A DNA stretch of 64,000 nucleotides from Solirubrobacteraceae bacterium (GTDB lineage: Bacteria > Actinomycetota > Thermoleophilia > Solirubrobacterales > Solirubrobacteraceae), in contig JALNWQ010000005.1 of assembly GCA_023230855.1 (NCBI GenBank), forward strand, positions 1-64,000, in the 5' to 3' direction. The position numbers were made by a program, and so were the translations under genes. Below are positions 42,734-51,308 of the stretch, piece by piece. Every line of letters starts with the position of its first letter. Positions within the stretch are counted from its first letter, which is position 1. Under the pieces are notes generated by a model. That model worked only from the letters and a program-made list of their open reading frames with translations, had not been told where the DNA came from and did no database searches.

Positions 42734-44209
42734 GTGGCGCGCACGTGGACGGTGGCCGTGCTGCTCGCGGTCGTCCTCGGCGCGGCGACCGCGGTCGCGC
42801 CCGGGATGCTGCGCCTCGTCCTCACCGGCGTGGTGCTCGTCACCCTGATCTCGCTGTGCCTCGTGTCGCGGCCGGTCGGGGTGATCGCGACGTTCGTCTT
42901 CCTGACGTTCGTCGCGTTCGTCCGGCGGCTCCTCATCGAGCCGGCGGGCTGGTGGCCGACCGACCCGCTGATCCTCGTCGGGTTCGGCGTCGCGGCGTTC
43001 CTCTTCGCGCAGTTGTTCTTCCTCGAGCGTCGGCGGCTCGCGCCCGACCTGCTGTCCAAGCTCGTCCTCGTCGTCCTGCTGCTCGCCCTCGTGCAGGTGT
43101 TCAACCCACTCGGCGGCGGGCCGGTGATCGGCGCGGCCGGGTTCCTCTTCATGGGCACGCCGCTCGTGTGGTTCTTCGTCGGACGGGAGACCGTGGACGC
43201 CCGGTTCGTCCAGCGGATCATGGTGCTCGTCGTCGCGATGGCGACGGCGATCGGGCTGTACGGGCTCGTCCAGCTCTTCGTGGGGTTCCCGCCGTGGGAC
43301 GAGGCGTGGCTCGACATCGTCGGCGCCCGTCGCAGCGACGGCTACAACTCGCTGAACGTCGGCGGCAAGATCCGCGCGTTCGGGACGTTCTCGAGCTTCG
43401 TCGAGTATGCGACCTACCTGTCGGTGGGCCTCGTCCTGGCGATCGTCCTCGTCGCCCGCAAGCGGTTCTGGGCGTTGCTCGTCATCCCGGCGCTCGCCTA
43501 CGCGTTGTTCATGTCGTCGAGCCGCACGCCGGTGCTCACCGCCATGCTGGCGCTCGTGACGATCGTCGCGATGCGGTCGGGGAGCCTGCCGCGCACCATC
43601 GCGGTCGCGCTCGCGTCGCTCGTCCTCCTCGTCGGCGCGGCGACGGCGCTCGGTCCGCTCCTCGAGGCGGGCGCCAACAGCGGCGACGAGTTCATCAGCC
43701 ATCAGGTCGGCGGGTTCGCCGATCCGACGAACGCCGAGGAGTCCACGCTCATCGTCCACCTGGAGTTCGCGCTCGAGGGGGTCAAGTTCGGGCTCACCAA
43801 CCCGCTGGGGCACGGCACCGGGGCGACGAATCGCGCCGGCCAGACGCTCGGCGACTTCCGCGAGACGTACGCCAACACCGAGATGGACTTCTCCAACGCG
43901 TTCGTGAGCCTCGGGGCGGTCGGCGGCATCGCCTACCTCGGGCTGATGATCGTGGGCCTGACGTGGGCGATGCGCCACTACTTCGCGGGGCACCGGATGA
44001 TGCTGCCCGTGGTGGCGGTCCTCGTCGTCAACGCCGGCCAATGGGGCTCCGGCGGCCACTACGCGCTCTCCCCCCTGAACTTCATCCTGCTCGGCTACGT
44101 CGCGTCCCTCGGACCACCGGGACGCCGCCGGGCGACCGCAGCACCGACCACCGCCACGCCGACCACCGCCGAGGGAACGATCGATGGGCCGACTCCGACA
44201 CGCGCCTGA
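42734..44209 (+). CDS. O-antigen/exopolysaccharide polymerase-like membrane protein
   Basis: 491 residues with about a dozen hydrophobic segments (VLLAVVLGAATAVAPGML, GVIATFVFLTFVAF, AAFLFAQLFFLE and others). The large loop between helices carries FGTFSSFVEYATYLSVGLV and TEMDFSNAFVSLGAVGGIAYLG, the general layout of Wzy/O-antigen-ligase proteins. It would join repeat units outside the membrane, with chain length set by the adjacent Wzz/BY-kinase. GTG at 42734 is chosen; a GTG at 42653 that overlaps the kinase gene is possible. It overlaps the next gene by 26 bases. Confidence 0.78.
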   Translation: MARTWTVAVLLAVVLGAATAVAPGMLRLVLTGVVLVTLISLCLVSRPVGVIATFVFLTFVAFVRRLLIEPAGWWPTDPLILVGFGVAAFLFAQLFFLERRRLAPDLLSKLVLVVLLLALVQVFNPLGGGPVIGAAGFLFMGTPLVWFFVGRETVDARFVQRIMVLVVAMATAIGLYGLVQLFVGFPPWDEAWLDIVGARRSDGYNSLNVGGKIRAFGTFSSFVEYATYLSVGLVLAIVLVARKRFWALLVIPALAYALFMSSSRTPVLTAMLALVTIVAMRSGSLPRTIAVALASLVLLVGAATALGPLLEAGANSGDEFISHQVGGFADPTNAEESTLIVHLEFALEGVKFGLTNPLGHGTGATNRAGQTLGDFRETYANTEMDFSNAFVSLGAVGGIAYLGLMIVGLTWAMRHYFAGHRMMLPVVAVLVVNAGQWGSGGHYALSPLNFILLGYVASLGPPGRRRATAAPTTATPTTAEGTIDGPTPTRA

Positions 44210-45020
44210 GGACCTGCTGCCGGCATTCATCCGGCCGTGGGCGCAGCGCAGGTGCAACAACCGCCGCCGTGCCCTCGGGCAGATCGAGCTGTACGGCGAC
44301 AACCGCGACATCGACGAGTCACGGCTCGCGCTGTTGCGGGACGCTCCGATCGAGACGCTCCGCGACCCGGCGGCGCTCGAGGCGTTCCTGCCGACGCTGG
44401 GCCTCAACGACGAGGCCCCCGAGACGTGGCCGTCGAGCCTCGAGCCGTCGCTGGGCCAGGGCCTGCTGTTCTGGCAGTACCCGGCGCAGTTCGCGCCGTA
44501 CCTCGTCGAGCTGTCGCGGCGCGACGTCCGCAACTACCTGGAGATCGGCACCCGCCACGGCGGCACCTTCGTGCTGACCGTGGAGTACCTGCGACGGTTC
44601 GGCGCCGTCGACCGCGCGACCGGCGTCGACCTCATGCCTGCCCCCGGCCTGGAGCGCTACGCGTCCACCCGGCCGGAGATCGAGACCCACACCCTCGACA
44701 GCACCGGTCGCGAGTTCCGCCGCCTGGTGGAGCGGATCGCCCCGATCGACCTGGCGCTCATCGACGGCGACCACGCCGAGGACGGGTGCCGACAGGACTT
44801 CGAGCGCCTGCGGCCCCACGCCCGGATCCTCGCCTTTCACGACATCGTCAACGACCTGGTGCCCGGGGTCGGCACCGTATGGCGCGAGGTGCGCGACACG
44901 ATGAGCGACGAGTACGAGTGCCTGGAGTTCACCGCCCAGTACCCGGAGGTGCGGGAGCGCGAGGGGCACAGCTACCTGGGCATCGGCCTGGCGATCCGCC
45001 GCGACGGAGCGACGCCGTGA
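44184..45020 (+). CDS. CmcI/Methyltransf_24-like class I methyltransferase
   Basis: 278 residues. A helical N-terminus is followed by YLEIGTRHGGTFVLTVEYL (SAM-binding glycine loop, near 118-136), the acidic GVDLMPAPG and IDLALIDGDHAEDGCRQDFERL (near 190-211), where the D-G-D-H is typical of the Methyltransf_24/cephalosporin-hydroxylase-like group. The ATG at 44184 has a GAGGGA ribosome site nine bases upstream and starts within the polymerase gene; its own stop overlaps the glf GTG. Probably methylates a sugar in the exopolysaccharide pathway; the acceptor is unknown. Confidence 0.72.
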   Translation: MGRLRHAPEDLLPAFIRPWAQRRCNNRRRALGQIELYGDNRDIDESRLALLRDAPIETLRDPAALEAFLPTLGLNDEAPETWPSSLEPSLGQGLLFWQYPAQFAPYLVELSRRDVRNYLEIGTRHGGTFVLTVEYLRRFGAVDRATGVDLMPAPGLERYASTRPEIETHTLDSTGREFRRLVERIAPIDLALIDGDHAEDGCRQDFERLRPHARILAFHDIVNDLVPGVGTVWREVRDTMSDEYECLEFTAQYPEVREREGHSYLGIGLAIRRDGATP

Positions 45021-46162
45021 CCCACGTCCTGATCGTCGGCGGCGGCCTGACCGGCGCCACCCTCGCCTGGCGGCTGGCCCAGGACGGCGTGACCTCGACG
45101 GTGCTGGAGCGCGCCGCGGTGCCCGGCGGGCTCGTGCGCTCCGAGCACATGAACGGCGTGCTCTACGAGCCACACGGCTCGCACATCTTCCACACCGAGG
45201 ACCGCGAGGTCTGGGACCTGGCGACGTCGATCACGCCGTTCCGGGACTACCGGCACCGCGTCGACATCGTCATCGAGGACAAGATCCTCAACTGGCCGAT
45301 CCTGCTGTCGGACATCGACGCGCAGACCCGTGGGGACGAGATCAAGGCCGAGCTGGAGGCCCGTCGCGACGTCGACGCCGCCGCCCGAGCCCAGGCGACG
45401 AACTTCGAGGAGTGGTGCCTGGAGCTCATGGGCCCGATCCTCTACTCGCGCTACATCCAGCCCTACACCGAGAAGCAGTGGGGCCGCCCCGCGCGGGAGC
45501 TGTCGGCCCAGTGGGCGCCGCGGCGCGTGTCGGTGCGGTGGGACGACGACCCGTACCTCTTCCCCGACCCGTACCAGGGCTGGCCGGCGGGCCCCAACGG
45601 CTACACCGACCTCATCGACGGACTGCTCGGCCAGCCCGGGGTGACGGTGCGCACCGGGGTCGACGTGACGTTGGCCGACCTCGACGCCGAGATGCGCGCC
45701 GCCGGAGCCGACCGGGTGATCCTCACCTGCCCCCTCGACGAGTTCTCCGGCGGCACGCTGGGCACGCTCGACTGGCGCGGCATCGACGTGCGGTCGGTGT
45801 ACGTCCCGCACGTCGACCTGGCCCAGGGCGCGATGGTCGTGAACTACCCCTCCAAGGCGTTCCCGTTCATCCGGGTGCACGAGACGAAGCACGCGTCCGG
45901 GCAGCAGTGCGAGGGCACGGTGCTCGGGTTCGAGTTCACGGGCGCGCCGTCGCGGTACTACCCGATCGAGCTGCCCGAGAACCGCGAGCTCAACGACCGC
46001 TACCAGGACCTGCTGCGGACCGAGATCGGGGCCGACCGGGTGCGGTTCGCCGGGCGGCTGGCGAACTACGTCTACGTCGACATGGACGACTGCATGCGCG
46101 AGGCGCTCGACGCCGCCGGCGCGCTGCTCGACGACCTGTCCCGGGGAGGGTCGTCGGCATGA
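45017..46162 (+). CDS. glf: UDP-galactopyranose mutase
   Basis: 381 residues. FAD-binding GxGxxG in VLIVGGGLTGATLAWRLA, the histidine loop YEPHGSHIFHT (near 52-62), NWPI in the substrate region, the arginine-rich QPYTEKQWGRPARELSAQW and the C-terminal FAGRLANYVYVDMDDCM (near 350-366) all match Glf. The flavoenzyme converts UDP-galactopyranose to UDP-galactofuranose. The GTG overlaps the upstream stop and the stop overlaps the downstream ATG. With the GlfT-like GT2 at 48120 it indicates that the local polymer contains galactofuranose. Confidence 0.94.
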   Translation: MTHVLIVGGGLTGATLAWRLAQDGVTSTVLERAAVPGGLVRSEHMNGVLYEPHGSHIFHTEDREVWDLATSITPFRDYRHRVDIVIEDKILNWPILLSDIDAQTRGDEIKAELEARRDVDAAARAQATNFEEWCLELMGPILYSRYIQPYTEKQWGRPARELSAQWAPRRVSVRWDDDPYLFPDPYQGWPAGPNGYTDLIDGLLGQPGVTVRTGVDVTLADLDAEMRAAGADRVILTCPLDEFSGGTLGTLDWRGIDVRSVYVPHVDLAQGAMVVNYPSKAFPFIRVHETKHASGQQCEGTVLGFEFTGAPSRYYPIELPENRELNDRYQDLLRTEIGADRVRFAGRLANYVYVDMDDCMREALDAAGALLDDLSRGGSSA

Positions 46163-47040
46163 GCGGTCGCGAGCGTCGTCGCGGCGACCTGCTGCGCGAC
46201 CTGCTGCCCTACGGGTTGGTGACCGCGATCCAGCGACGCCGGTCGGAGCGGGAGCGCGAGCAGCTGCTGCGCGACCGTCGCACCCGCCTCGACGCGGCCG
46301 CCGCGAGGGCGGAGGGCGCGCCGTCGGACGTGCGGGCGTGGGACTACGAGACGGCGATCGCGCTGCTCGTGGAGCGTGGCCTGGCCGAGCAGGAGGTCCG
46401 CGACGGGTCGATGCCGGCCGCGTCGCTGGAGCGGTGCGCCACGGCGGTGCGCGAGCACCTCCCCACCGACCGGCCCCTGGTGGGGCTGCACGTCGGCAAC
46501 TTCGTCGGGGTGTCGCTCGCGTCGACCGCGGCGCTCCTGCGCGACCGGCACCCCGACTCGGTCGTCGTCGCGATCGATCCCGACATCTCGCACCGCGGGA
46601 TCGTGCGCCCCGCGTCGTACGTCCTGTGGCTGCTGCGGCGGTTCGGGCTGCAGGACCGGGTGCTCGTCGCGACCGGGTACTCGCTCGAGGCGACCCTCGG
46701 CAACGACGGGATCGGCTCGTGGGACGACGACGCGTCGCCGTGGGAGGACCTGGCGGACGGCCTGGCGAGCGAGCAGGCGCTGCCGCGCCTGGCGACGGTC
46801 GCCGGCGGCCGGCTCGACCTGGCGCTGCTCGACGGCAACCACGACGCCGAGTACCTGGGCCGCGAGCTCGACGTGGTCGCCGATCTGCTGCGCCCCGGCG
46901 GGCTGCTCGTCCTGGACGACGTGGACCCGGACGCGTGGGCGGACATCGCCGACACGTTCTCCGCGCTGTTCGACGGCGCCGACGGCCGGTTCGAGCGGAT
47001 CGACGCGGACGGCCGCGTCGGGGTCGCCCGGCGGGTCTGA
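46159..47040 (+). CDS. Putative class I methyltransferase (Methyltransf_24-like)
   Basis: 293 residues. The first 60 residues are basic and helical. A glycine loop PLVGLHVGNFVGVSLASTA (near 107-125), the acidic VVVAIDPDISHRGIV and the pair LDLALLDGNHDAEYLGREL / LRPGGLLVLDDVD follow the Methyltransf_24 order, with GNH in place of GDH. The motif I is looser than in the gene at 44184, so activity is less certain. It is the last gene of the coupled series that begins at 41098 (ATGA overlap with glf). Substrate unknown. Confidence 0.65.
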   Translation: MSGRERRRGDLLRDLLPYGLVTAIQRRRSEREREQLLRDRRTRLDAAAARAEGAPSDVRAWDYETAIALLVERGLAEQEVRDGSMPAASLERCATAVREHLPTDRPLVGLHVGNFVGVSLASTAALLRDRHPDSVVVAIDPDISHRGIVRPASYVLWLLRRFGLQDRVLVATGYSLEATLGNDGIGSWDDDASPWEDLADGLASEQALPRLATVAGGRLDLALLDGNHDAEYLGRELDVVADLLRPGGLLVLDDVDPDAWADIADTFSALFDGADGRFERIDADGRVGVARRV

Positions 47041-47123
47041 CGTCGGGCCGGGCCCGCGTCGTGGAGCCCCCCGGGCCGCGCGGGCCGACGCCCGACCCGC
47101 TCGAGGACGCGCGGGGCCCGACG

Positions 47124-48112
47124 TCAGGCGGTCGGCTTCGCGAACCCGAACCGCTCGGCGTCGGCCGGGTCGGCGGGGATCCACCGCTCCAGCGGCCACT
47201 CGAGCGCCTCGGGCCATGCCAGCAGCGCCGGCGCGTGGGCGTCGAAGAGCGCCTGCTGCAGCTCTCGGCCGTCTCGTGATCGGTGGGGTCGATCGCCGGG
47301 AGCATCCGGGCTCGCGCGCGGGGACCGCCGCGGTGGCGCTCCATCGCGATCGGCACGAGGAGCGCCCCGCTGCGCTGGGCGAGCTTGGCCGCCCCCGGGG
47401 CGGTCAGCACGCGCCGGCCGAGCACCTCGACCTCGAGGTTGCCCGGCAGGTCCGGGGCGATGCCGAGGCACCGGCCGCTGCGGACGATGTCCATCATGAG
47501 CCGCAGGCCGCCGGCGACGTTGAACGTCGTCGCGCCGCGTGCCAGGCAGGTGGCGTGCTGCCGGTCGCGGTGGCCGCGGAACCCGGGCACGGGATCCTCG
47601 AAGTAGAACGGGGCGATCGGCGCGTACGGGTGGACCCCGACCCGGTCGACCGCCACCGGCAAGCCCACGTACGGCCCGTGGTGGAGGAACGACAGCACGA
47701 CGCCACGCCCGGTCGCCATCGCGTCACGCGCATGGTGGGCGTCGAGCATCTGCAGCGCCCCGGTGTCCCACGGCCGCCACAGCAACGCCGAGCGGTATGC
47801 GGACTCCACCATGTGCGCCTTGGCGAGCGCCGTGACCTCGGACGCCCGCGACGAGTTGCCGACGAGCAGCTCCATCGCGAGGATCGCCGCGTCGCGCTCC
47901 GGCCCACCACGCCGCCACGACCGCTCGACCCGGGCCCGCACCGCCCCCAGGTCGACCGCGCGCGGCAGCGCCCGGTGGAACCGCGTCGACGCGTACAGCC
48001 GTCCGACGGGCCCGAGCGGCGGCAGCGGTGGGAGCTCCTCGGGCGGCGCGAACTCCTCCAGGGCTGAGCGCAGACGCTCCTCGAGGGCCTCGCGCTCCTC
48101 GGCGGGTACCAT
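47124..48112 (-). pseudogene. Frameshifted LpxL/PatA-like acyltransferase
   Basis: The ATG at 48112 opens about 282 codons with lysophospholipid acyltransferase features: RGVVLSFLHHGPYVGLPVA, GHRDRQHATCLARGATTFNV, GIAPDLPGNLEVEVLGRRVL and GAAKLAQRSGALLVPIAMER. Near 47265 the frame is lost; the expected C-terminus (LQQALFDAHAPALLAWPEAL to FAKPTA) continues in another frame to 47124. A one-base deletion or two-base insertion would explain it. The motif LHHGPYVG lacks the acidic residue of the usual HX4D/E. It may be a pseudogene, a programmed frameshift or a sequencing error. If intact it would acylate a glycolipid such as a PIM-like mannoside. Confidence 0.7.
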
Positions 48113-48125
48113 GCGGGCGATGCTA
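48107..48125. promoter_or_regulatory. Symmetric face-to-face leaderless promoter pair
   Basis: TACCATGCGGGCGATGCTA. On the plus strand TACCAT (48107-48112) ends 7 bases before the ATG at 48120. On the minus strand TAGCAT (48125-48120) ends 7 bases before the ATG at 48112. The last three bases of each -10 hexamer are the complement of the other gene's start codon. Confidence 0.65.
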
Positions 48126-49199
48126 GGTCGCGGCCCCGGGGCTGTCAACGCGGACCGCGGCTCGTTCACCGGTGCGGGCTCCGGCGGACGACCTGCCCGG
48201 TCCGTCGCGCCCGGCTCGCCCGGCGCCCCGGCACGGTCGACGTCTCCCCCCGCGGACGATCCACCCGGTGCCCCGGCGCCGTCGACCTCTCCCACCGCGA
48301 GCGATCCGCACGACCGACCGCGACGGTCACCGACGGTGTGCGCGGTGGTCGTCACCCACGACCGGCGCGAGTTGCTGCGCGAGTGCCTCGGGCGGCTGCG
48401 CGCCCAGACCCGCCCGGCCGACCGGATCGTCGTCGTCGACAACGCGTCCACCGACGGCACCGCGGCGATGCTCGCCGACGAGTTCGCGGACGTCGAGACG
48501 TTGCGCAGCGAGGACAACCTCGGCGGCGCCGGCGGGTTCCACCTGGGGATGCGTCACGCGCACGACGCCGGGTTCGAGTGGATCTGGGTGCTCGACGACG
48601 ACACGTTCGCCGAGCCGGACGCGCTCGCGGCGCTGCTCGCCGGCGCGGAGCGCGCCCCGGCCGGGCGCCCGACGTGGCTCCTGGGGAGCCGGGTGAACTG
48701 GACCGACGGCCGGCCCCACCCGATGAACGGCCCGTGGCTGCGCCGCTGGGACCCGGCGACGGTGAGCGTCGCGGTCGCCCACCGGCTGCTGCCGTTGCGC
48801 CACTCGACGTTCGTGTCGATGGCGGTGCACCGCGACGCGATCGACCGTCACGGGCTCCCCCACGCCCACTACTTCATCTGGAACGACGACTTCGAGTTCT
48901 CGGGTCGGCTACTGCGCGACGACGGCGCCGGCTACCTCGTCCCCGACAGCGTCGTGACCCACGCCACCGCCCGCCCCCACTCCACGGTCACCGGCGACCG
49001 GGACCGGTTCTACTGGGCGTTGCGCAACACGGTCCTCATGCTGCGCGACGGACGGGCGCAGCACCCGGTCGAGATGGCGCTGAGCGTCGTCGTCACCGCC
49101 CGGTGGATCGTCCAGTACCTGCGCCGCTGGTCCGATCCGCGGGCGCTGCGGGTCATCCTCCGCGGACTCCGCGACGGCGTGCGGCACCCGGTCCGATGA
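48120..49199 (+). CDS. GlfT1-like family 2 glycosyltransferase
   Basis: 359 residues, ATG at 48120, placed by a TACCAT hexamer 7 bases upstream. The first 70 residues are Pro/Asp/Ser-rich and probably disordered. The GT2 domain has CAVVVTHDRRELLRECLGRL, VVVDNASTDGTAAML, the metal site WVLDDDTFAEPDAL (near 160) and the acceptor-side YFIWNDDFEFSGRLLRD (near 247-263). The W-N-D-D-x-E wording is characteristic of the galactofuranosyltransferase/GlfT1-like group. With Glf three genes away, galactofuranosyl transfer is a reasonable inference. The stop overlaps the next ATG. Confidence 0.8.
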   Translation: MLGRGPGAVNADRGSFTGAGSGGRPARSVAPGSPGAPARSTSPPADDPPGAPAPSTSPTASDPHDRPRRSPTVCAVVVTHDRRELLRECLGRLRAQTRPADRIVVVDNASTDGTAAMLADEFADVETLRSEDNLGGAGGFHLGMRHAHDAGFEWIWVLDDDTFAEPDALAALLAGAERAPAGRPTWLLGSRVNWTDGRPHPMNGPWLRRWDPATVSVAVAHRLLPLRHSTFVSMAVHRDAIDRHGLPHAHYFIWNDDFEFSGRLLRDDGAGYLVPDSVVTHATARPHSTVTGDRDRFYWALRNTVLMLRDGRAQHPVEMALSVVVTARWIVQYLRRWSDPRALRVILRGLRDGVRHPVR

Positions 49200-49852
49200 G
49201 CGTCGTCCTGCTCGTCCCGGCCACCGTCGCCGGACGCATCGCCACCCCGCCCGCCGGGGTCGACGCCGTGGTCGCGGCGACCGCGCCCGGCCGGACCGCG
49301 CTGGACGCGGGCGGCGCCTGGTGGTGGGACGCCGCGCGCGACGCGGTGGCCGCGGGCGCCGACGCGGTGTGGTGCGCCGACGGCGAGCCCGCCGCCGACG
49401 CGCTCGACGCGCTCACCGCGCCGCTCGTCGACGGCCGGTCGCCGGTGCTGCGCTCGGGGTCGGTCGTCGATCCGGACGGATCGCTGTCCCGCGCGGACCT
49501 GCCGTCGTGGGCGGCGGACCCGGCGGCGATGATCGACCTGGCCACCGTCGCCGCGGCGCCGGTCACGTCGGCGAGCGCCGCGAGCCTCCTCGTCGCGGCC
49601 GCCGCGATCCGGATCGTCGGCCCACCGGACCCCGACCGGTTCGGGCCGCTCGCCGACCGCGAGTGGACCGCCCGCGCGGCCGCGTACGGCGGAGCGGTGC
49701 ACCGTCCCCGCTCGGTGGTGCGCCGAACCGACCGGCCGTGGCGCCCGTCCCCCGCGGTCGCCGCCCGTCACGCCCTGGCGCTGCGACGCGCCCGCGTGTG
49801 GCGCATCCGCGAGGCCGGCCACCGGGCCGCGGTCCTCGGCGGGTGGCGCTGA
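49196..49852 (+). CDS. GT2-like protein lacking the nucleotide-binding motifs
   Basis: 218 residues, coupled to the GT2 upstream (ATGA). The fold order of GT2 seems retained (SVVLLVPATVAGRIATPP as strand 1, AGADAVWCADGEPAADAL where the metal site should be, then REWTARAAAYGGAVHRPRS resembling the end of the catalytic domain), but the usual NxST and DxD motifs are absent or degenerate. CADGE may be a remnant of DDD. It could be an inactive partner of the GT2 at 48120 or a diverged enzyme. I do not recognise a named family. Confidence 0.5.
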   Translation: MSVVLLVPATVAGRIATPPAGVDAVVAATAPGRTALDAGGAWWWDAARDAVAAGADAVWCADGEPAADALDALTAPLVDGRSPVLRSGSVVDPDGSLSRADLPSWAADPAAMIDLATVAAAPVTSASAASLLVAAAAIRIVGPPDPDRFGPLADREWTARAAAYGGAVHRPRSVVRRTDRPWRPSPAVAARHALALRRARVWRIREAGHRAAVLGGWR

Positions 49853-49879
49853 GGCCGGGTCGCGCCCGCGGTGGCGCGA

Positions 49880-51172
49880 TCAGCCGCCGCCCGAGCCACC
49901 ACCGTCCGCGCCACGATCGACCGGGTCGCGGTAGGACGGCTCGCGGCCCTCGAGCAGCGCGGTGACGCGGCGGCGGACGCTGCGGCGGCGGATGAGGTCG
50001 CGGCGGGCGTCTCGTAGCGGCGAGTCGGCGGGCTCGGCGACGGCGGCGTCGAGGGCGGCGAGCCAGGCGTCGACGCCCTCGGCGAGGGTCACCGACCCGG
50101 GGACGTCCTCGGCCAGCGCCCGGAAGTCCGGCAGGTCCGGGGTCACCACCGGGATGCCCTGCGCCAGGTGGTCGAGGACCTTCAGCGGCGAGTTGCCGCG
50201 GGTGAAGTCGGTGTGGTTGAACGGGATGATCGCCGCGTCCAGCCCGCCCATCGCCCGCAGGCCCTCGGCGTACGGGGTGCCCCCCGGCAACCGCACGTTC
50301 GGCAGGTCGCGCAGGCCCGGGACCGCGCCGTCGGCGTCGAACCCGATGAACACGAACGTCCACTCCGGCCGCCGGCGGATGATCTCCAGGACGAGGTCGA
50401 CGTCGACGCGTCCCCCGAGCGCCCCGACGCTGGCGATCACCGGTCGTCCCGGGTCGACGACGTAGTCCGGAACCGTCGGGTCGTCGCCGACGAGCTCGTC
50501 GAACAGCTCCCCGTCGAACCCGCTGGGCGCCACGACGATCCGTCGCCCCGGCCCCTCGCGCGGCGGGACGAGCGCCGGCGACACCGCCATGCTGTGGTCG
50601 ACGGCGTCGAGCAGCCGGCCCTCGAGCCGCCGGACGAGCGCCGGCTTCAACGACGACCCCGGGTAGGCCGCGTGCTCGTCCGCGACGTCGTAGATCGCAC
50701 GGACGTGCGGCACGCGCGGCACGAGGTCGGCGGCGAACCACCAGTACATGACGAGGACGCACTCGTCGGCCCCGCGCTCCGCGAGCCACCGGCGGATGAC
50801 GCGGCGGGTCCGCCACAGGTTGTACCGGCGCACGATCGCGGGCCGGCTGGGCGGCAGGATGCTGGCGATCCCCCCGAGCGACGCGACCCACACCCGGGGC
50901 GCGACCTGTCGGACCTCGAGGTCGCCGAGGGTGCGCAGCAGGCGCCGGCGGGGTCGCTGGCCGAGCAGGCCGCGCACCCGCTCCGGCAGCGCGGCCTGGC
51001 TGTCGCTGCAGACGTAGAGCACGTCGCGACGGTGGCCGAGCTCGCGCACGGTCTGCACCGATGAGTAGTTGACGAACCGGTTCCACGGCGCACCGCCGAC
51101 GACGACGACCGGGACGGTCGGGTCGTGGATCGACCGCTCCGTCGTGGGGTGCTGCGACGACTGGGGCTCCAC
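49880..51172 (-). CDS. Family 4-like glycosyltransferase
   Basis: 430 residues, GTG at 51172, chosen because TATGGT ends 7 bases before it. The donor domain is clear: VIASVGALGGRVDVDLVLEI, WTFVFIGFDADGAVPGL, NVRLPGGTPYAEGLRAMGGLDAAIIPF and SPLKVLDHLAQGIPVVTPDL (the usual E-rich donor loop is reduced to KVLDHLAQG). The N-terminal domain has VVVGGAPWNRFVNYSS and a WYWW-like segment (VMYWWFAADLVP). This wording matches the teichuronic-acid/TuaH-like glycosyltransferases. It is divergent from the flippase operon at 51252. Confidence 0.78.
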   Translation of the reverse strand: MEPQSSQHPTTERSIHDPTVPVVVVGGAPWNRFVNYSSVQTVRELGHRRDVLYVCSDSQAALPERVRGLLGQRPRRRLLRTLGDLEVRQVAPRVWVASLGGIASILPPSRPAIVRRYNLWRTRRVIRRWLAERGADECVLVMYWWFAADLVPRVPHVRAIYDVADEHAAYPGSSLKPALVRRLEGRLLDAVDHSMAVSPALVPPREGPGRRIVVAPSGFDGELFDELVGDDPTVPDYVVDPGRPVIASVGALGGRVDVDLVLEIIRRRPEWTFVFIGFDADGAVPGLRDLPNVRLPGGTPYAEGLRAMGGLDAAIIPFNHTDFTRGNSPLKVLDHLAQGIPVVTPDLPDFRALAEDVPGSVTLAEGVDAWLAALDAAVAEPADSPLRDARRDLIRRRSVRRRVTALLEGREPSYRDPVDRGADGGGSGGG

Positions 51173-51179
51173 GTCGCGC

Positions 51180-51185
51180 ACCATA
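51180..51185 (-). promoter_or_regulatory. -10 hexamer TATGGT, leaderless type
   Basis: On the minus strand TATGGT ends 7 bases before the GTG at 51172. The hexamer includes an in-frame ATG (51184), which would be an upstream start if the mRNA began earlier. Confidence 0.5.
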
Positions 51186-51238
51186 GCCGCGTCCCCGCCA
51201 CGGCATGAATGCATCCGGTGACCGGGGCGACCAGGCAG

Positions 51239-51244
51239 TAGGGT
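51239..51244 (+). promoter_or_regulatory. -10 hexamer TAGGGT of the flippase-hydrolase gene
   Basis: TAGGGT ends 7 bases before the GTG at 51252, start of a short ORF coupled to the flippase. It lies in the 79-bp gap between the divergent starts at 51172 and 51252. Confidence 0.5.
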
Positions 51245-51251
51245 CCGGCCC

Positions 51252-51308
51252 GTGCCCGCCCGCCGCCACGACGGCGCTCCCCGCTCACGTCCGGCGGCTC
51301 CCGCGTGA
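51252..51308 (+). CDS. Leaderless 18-codon upstream ORF coupled to the flippase gene
   Basis: GTG at 51252 stands 7 bases after TAGGGT. Eighteen codons encode an Arg/Pro/Ala-rich peptide (starts MPARRHDGAPR), ending in TGA at 51306-51308, which overlaps the flippase GTG at 51305 (GTGA). Length and layout are identical to the ORF at 41045, although the peptides are not alike beyond Arg/Pro content. The flippase start has no Shine-Dalgarno sequence, so reinitiation after this ORF is the likely way it is translated. Inference from geometry only. Confidence 0.4.
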   Translation: MPARRHDGAPRSRPAAPA

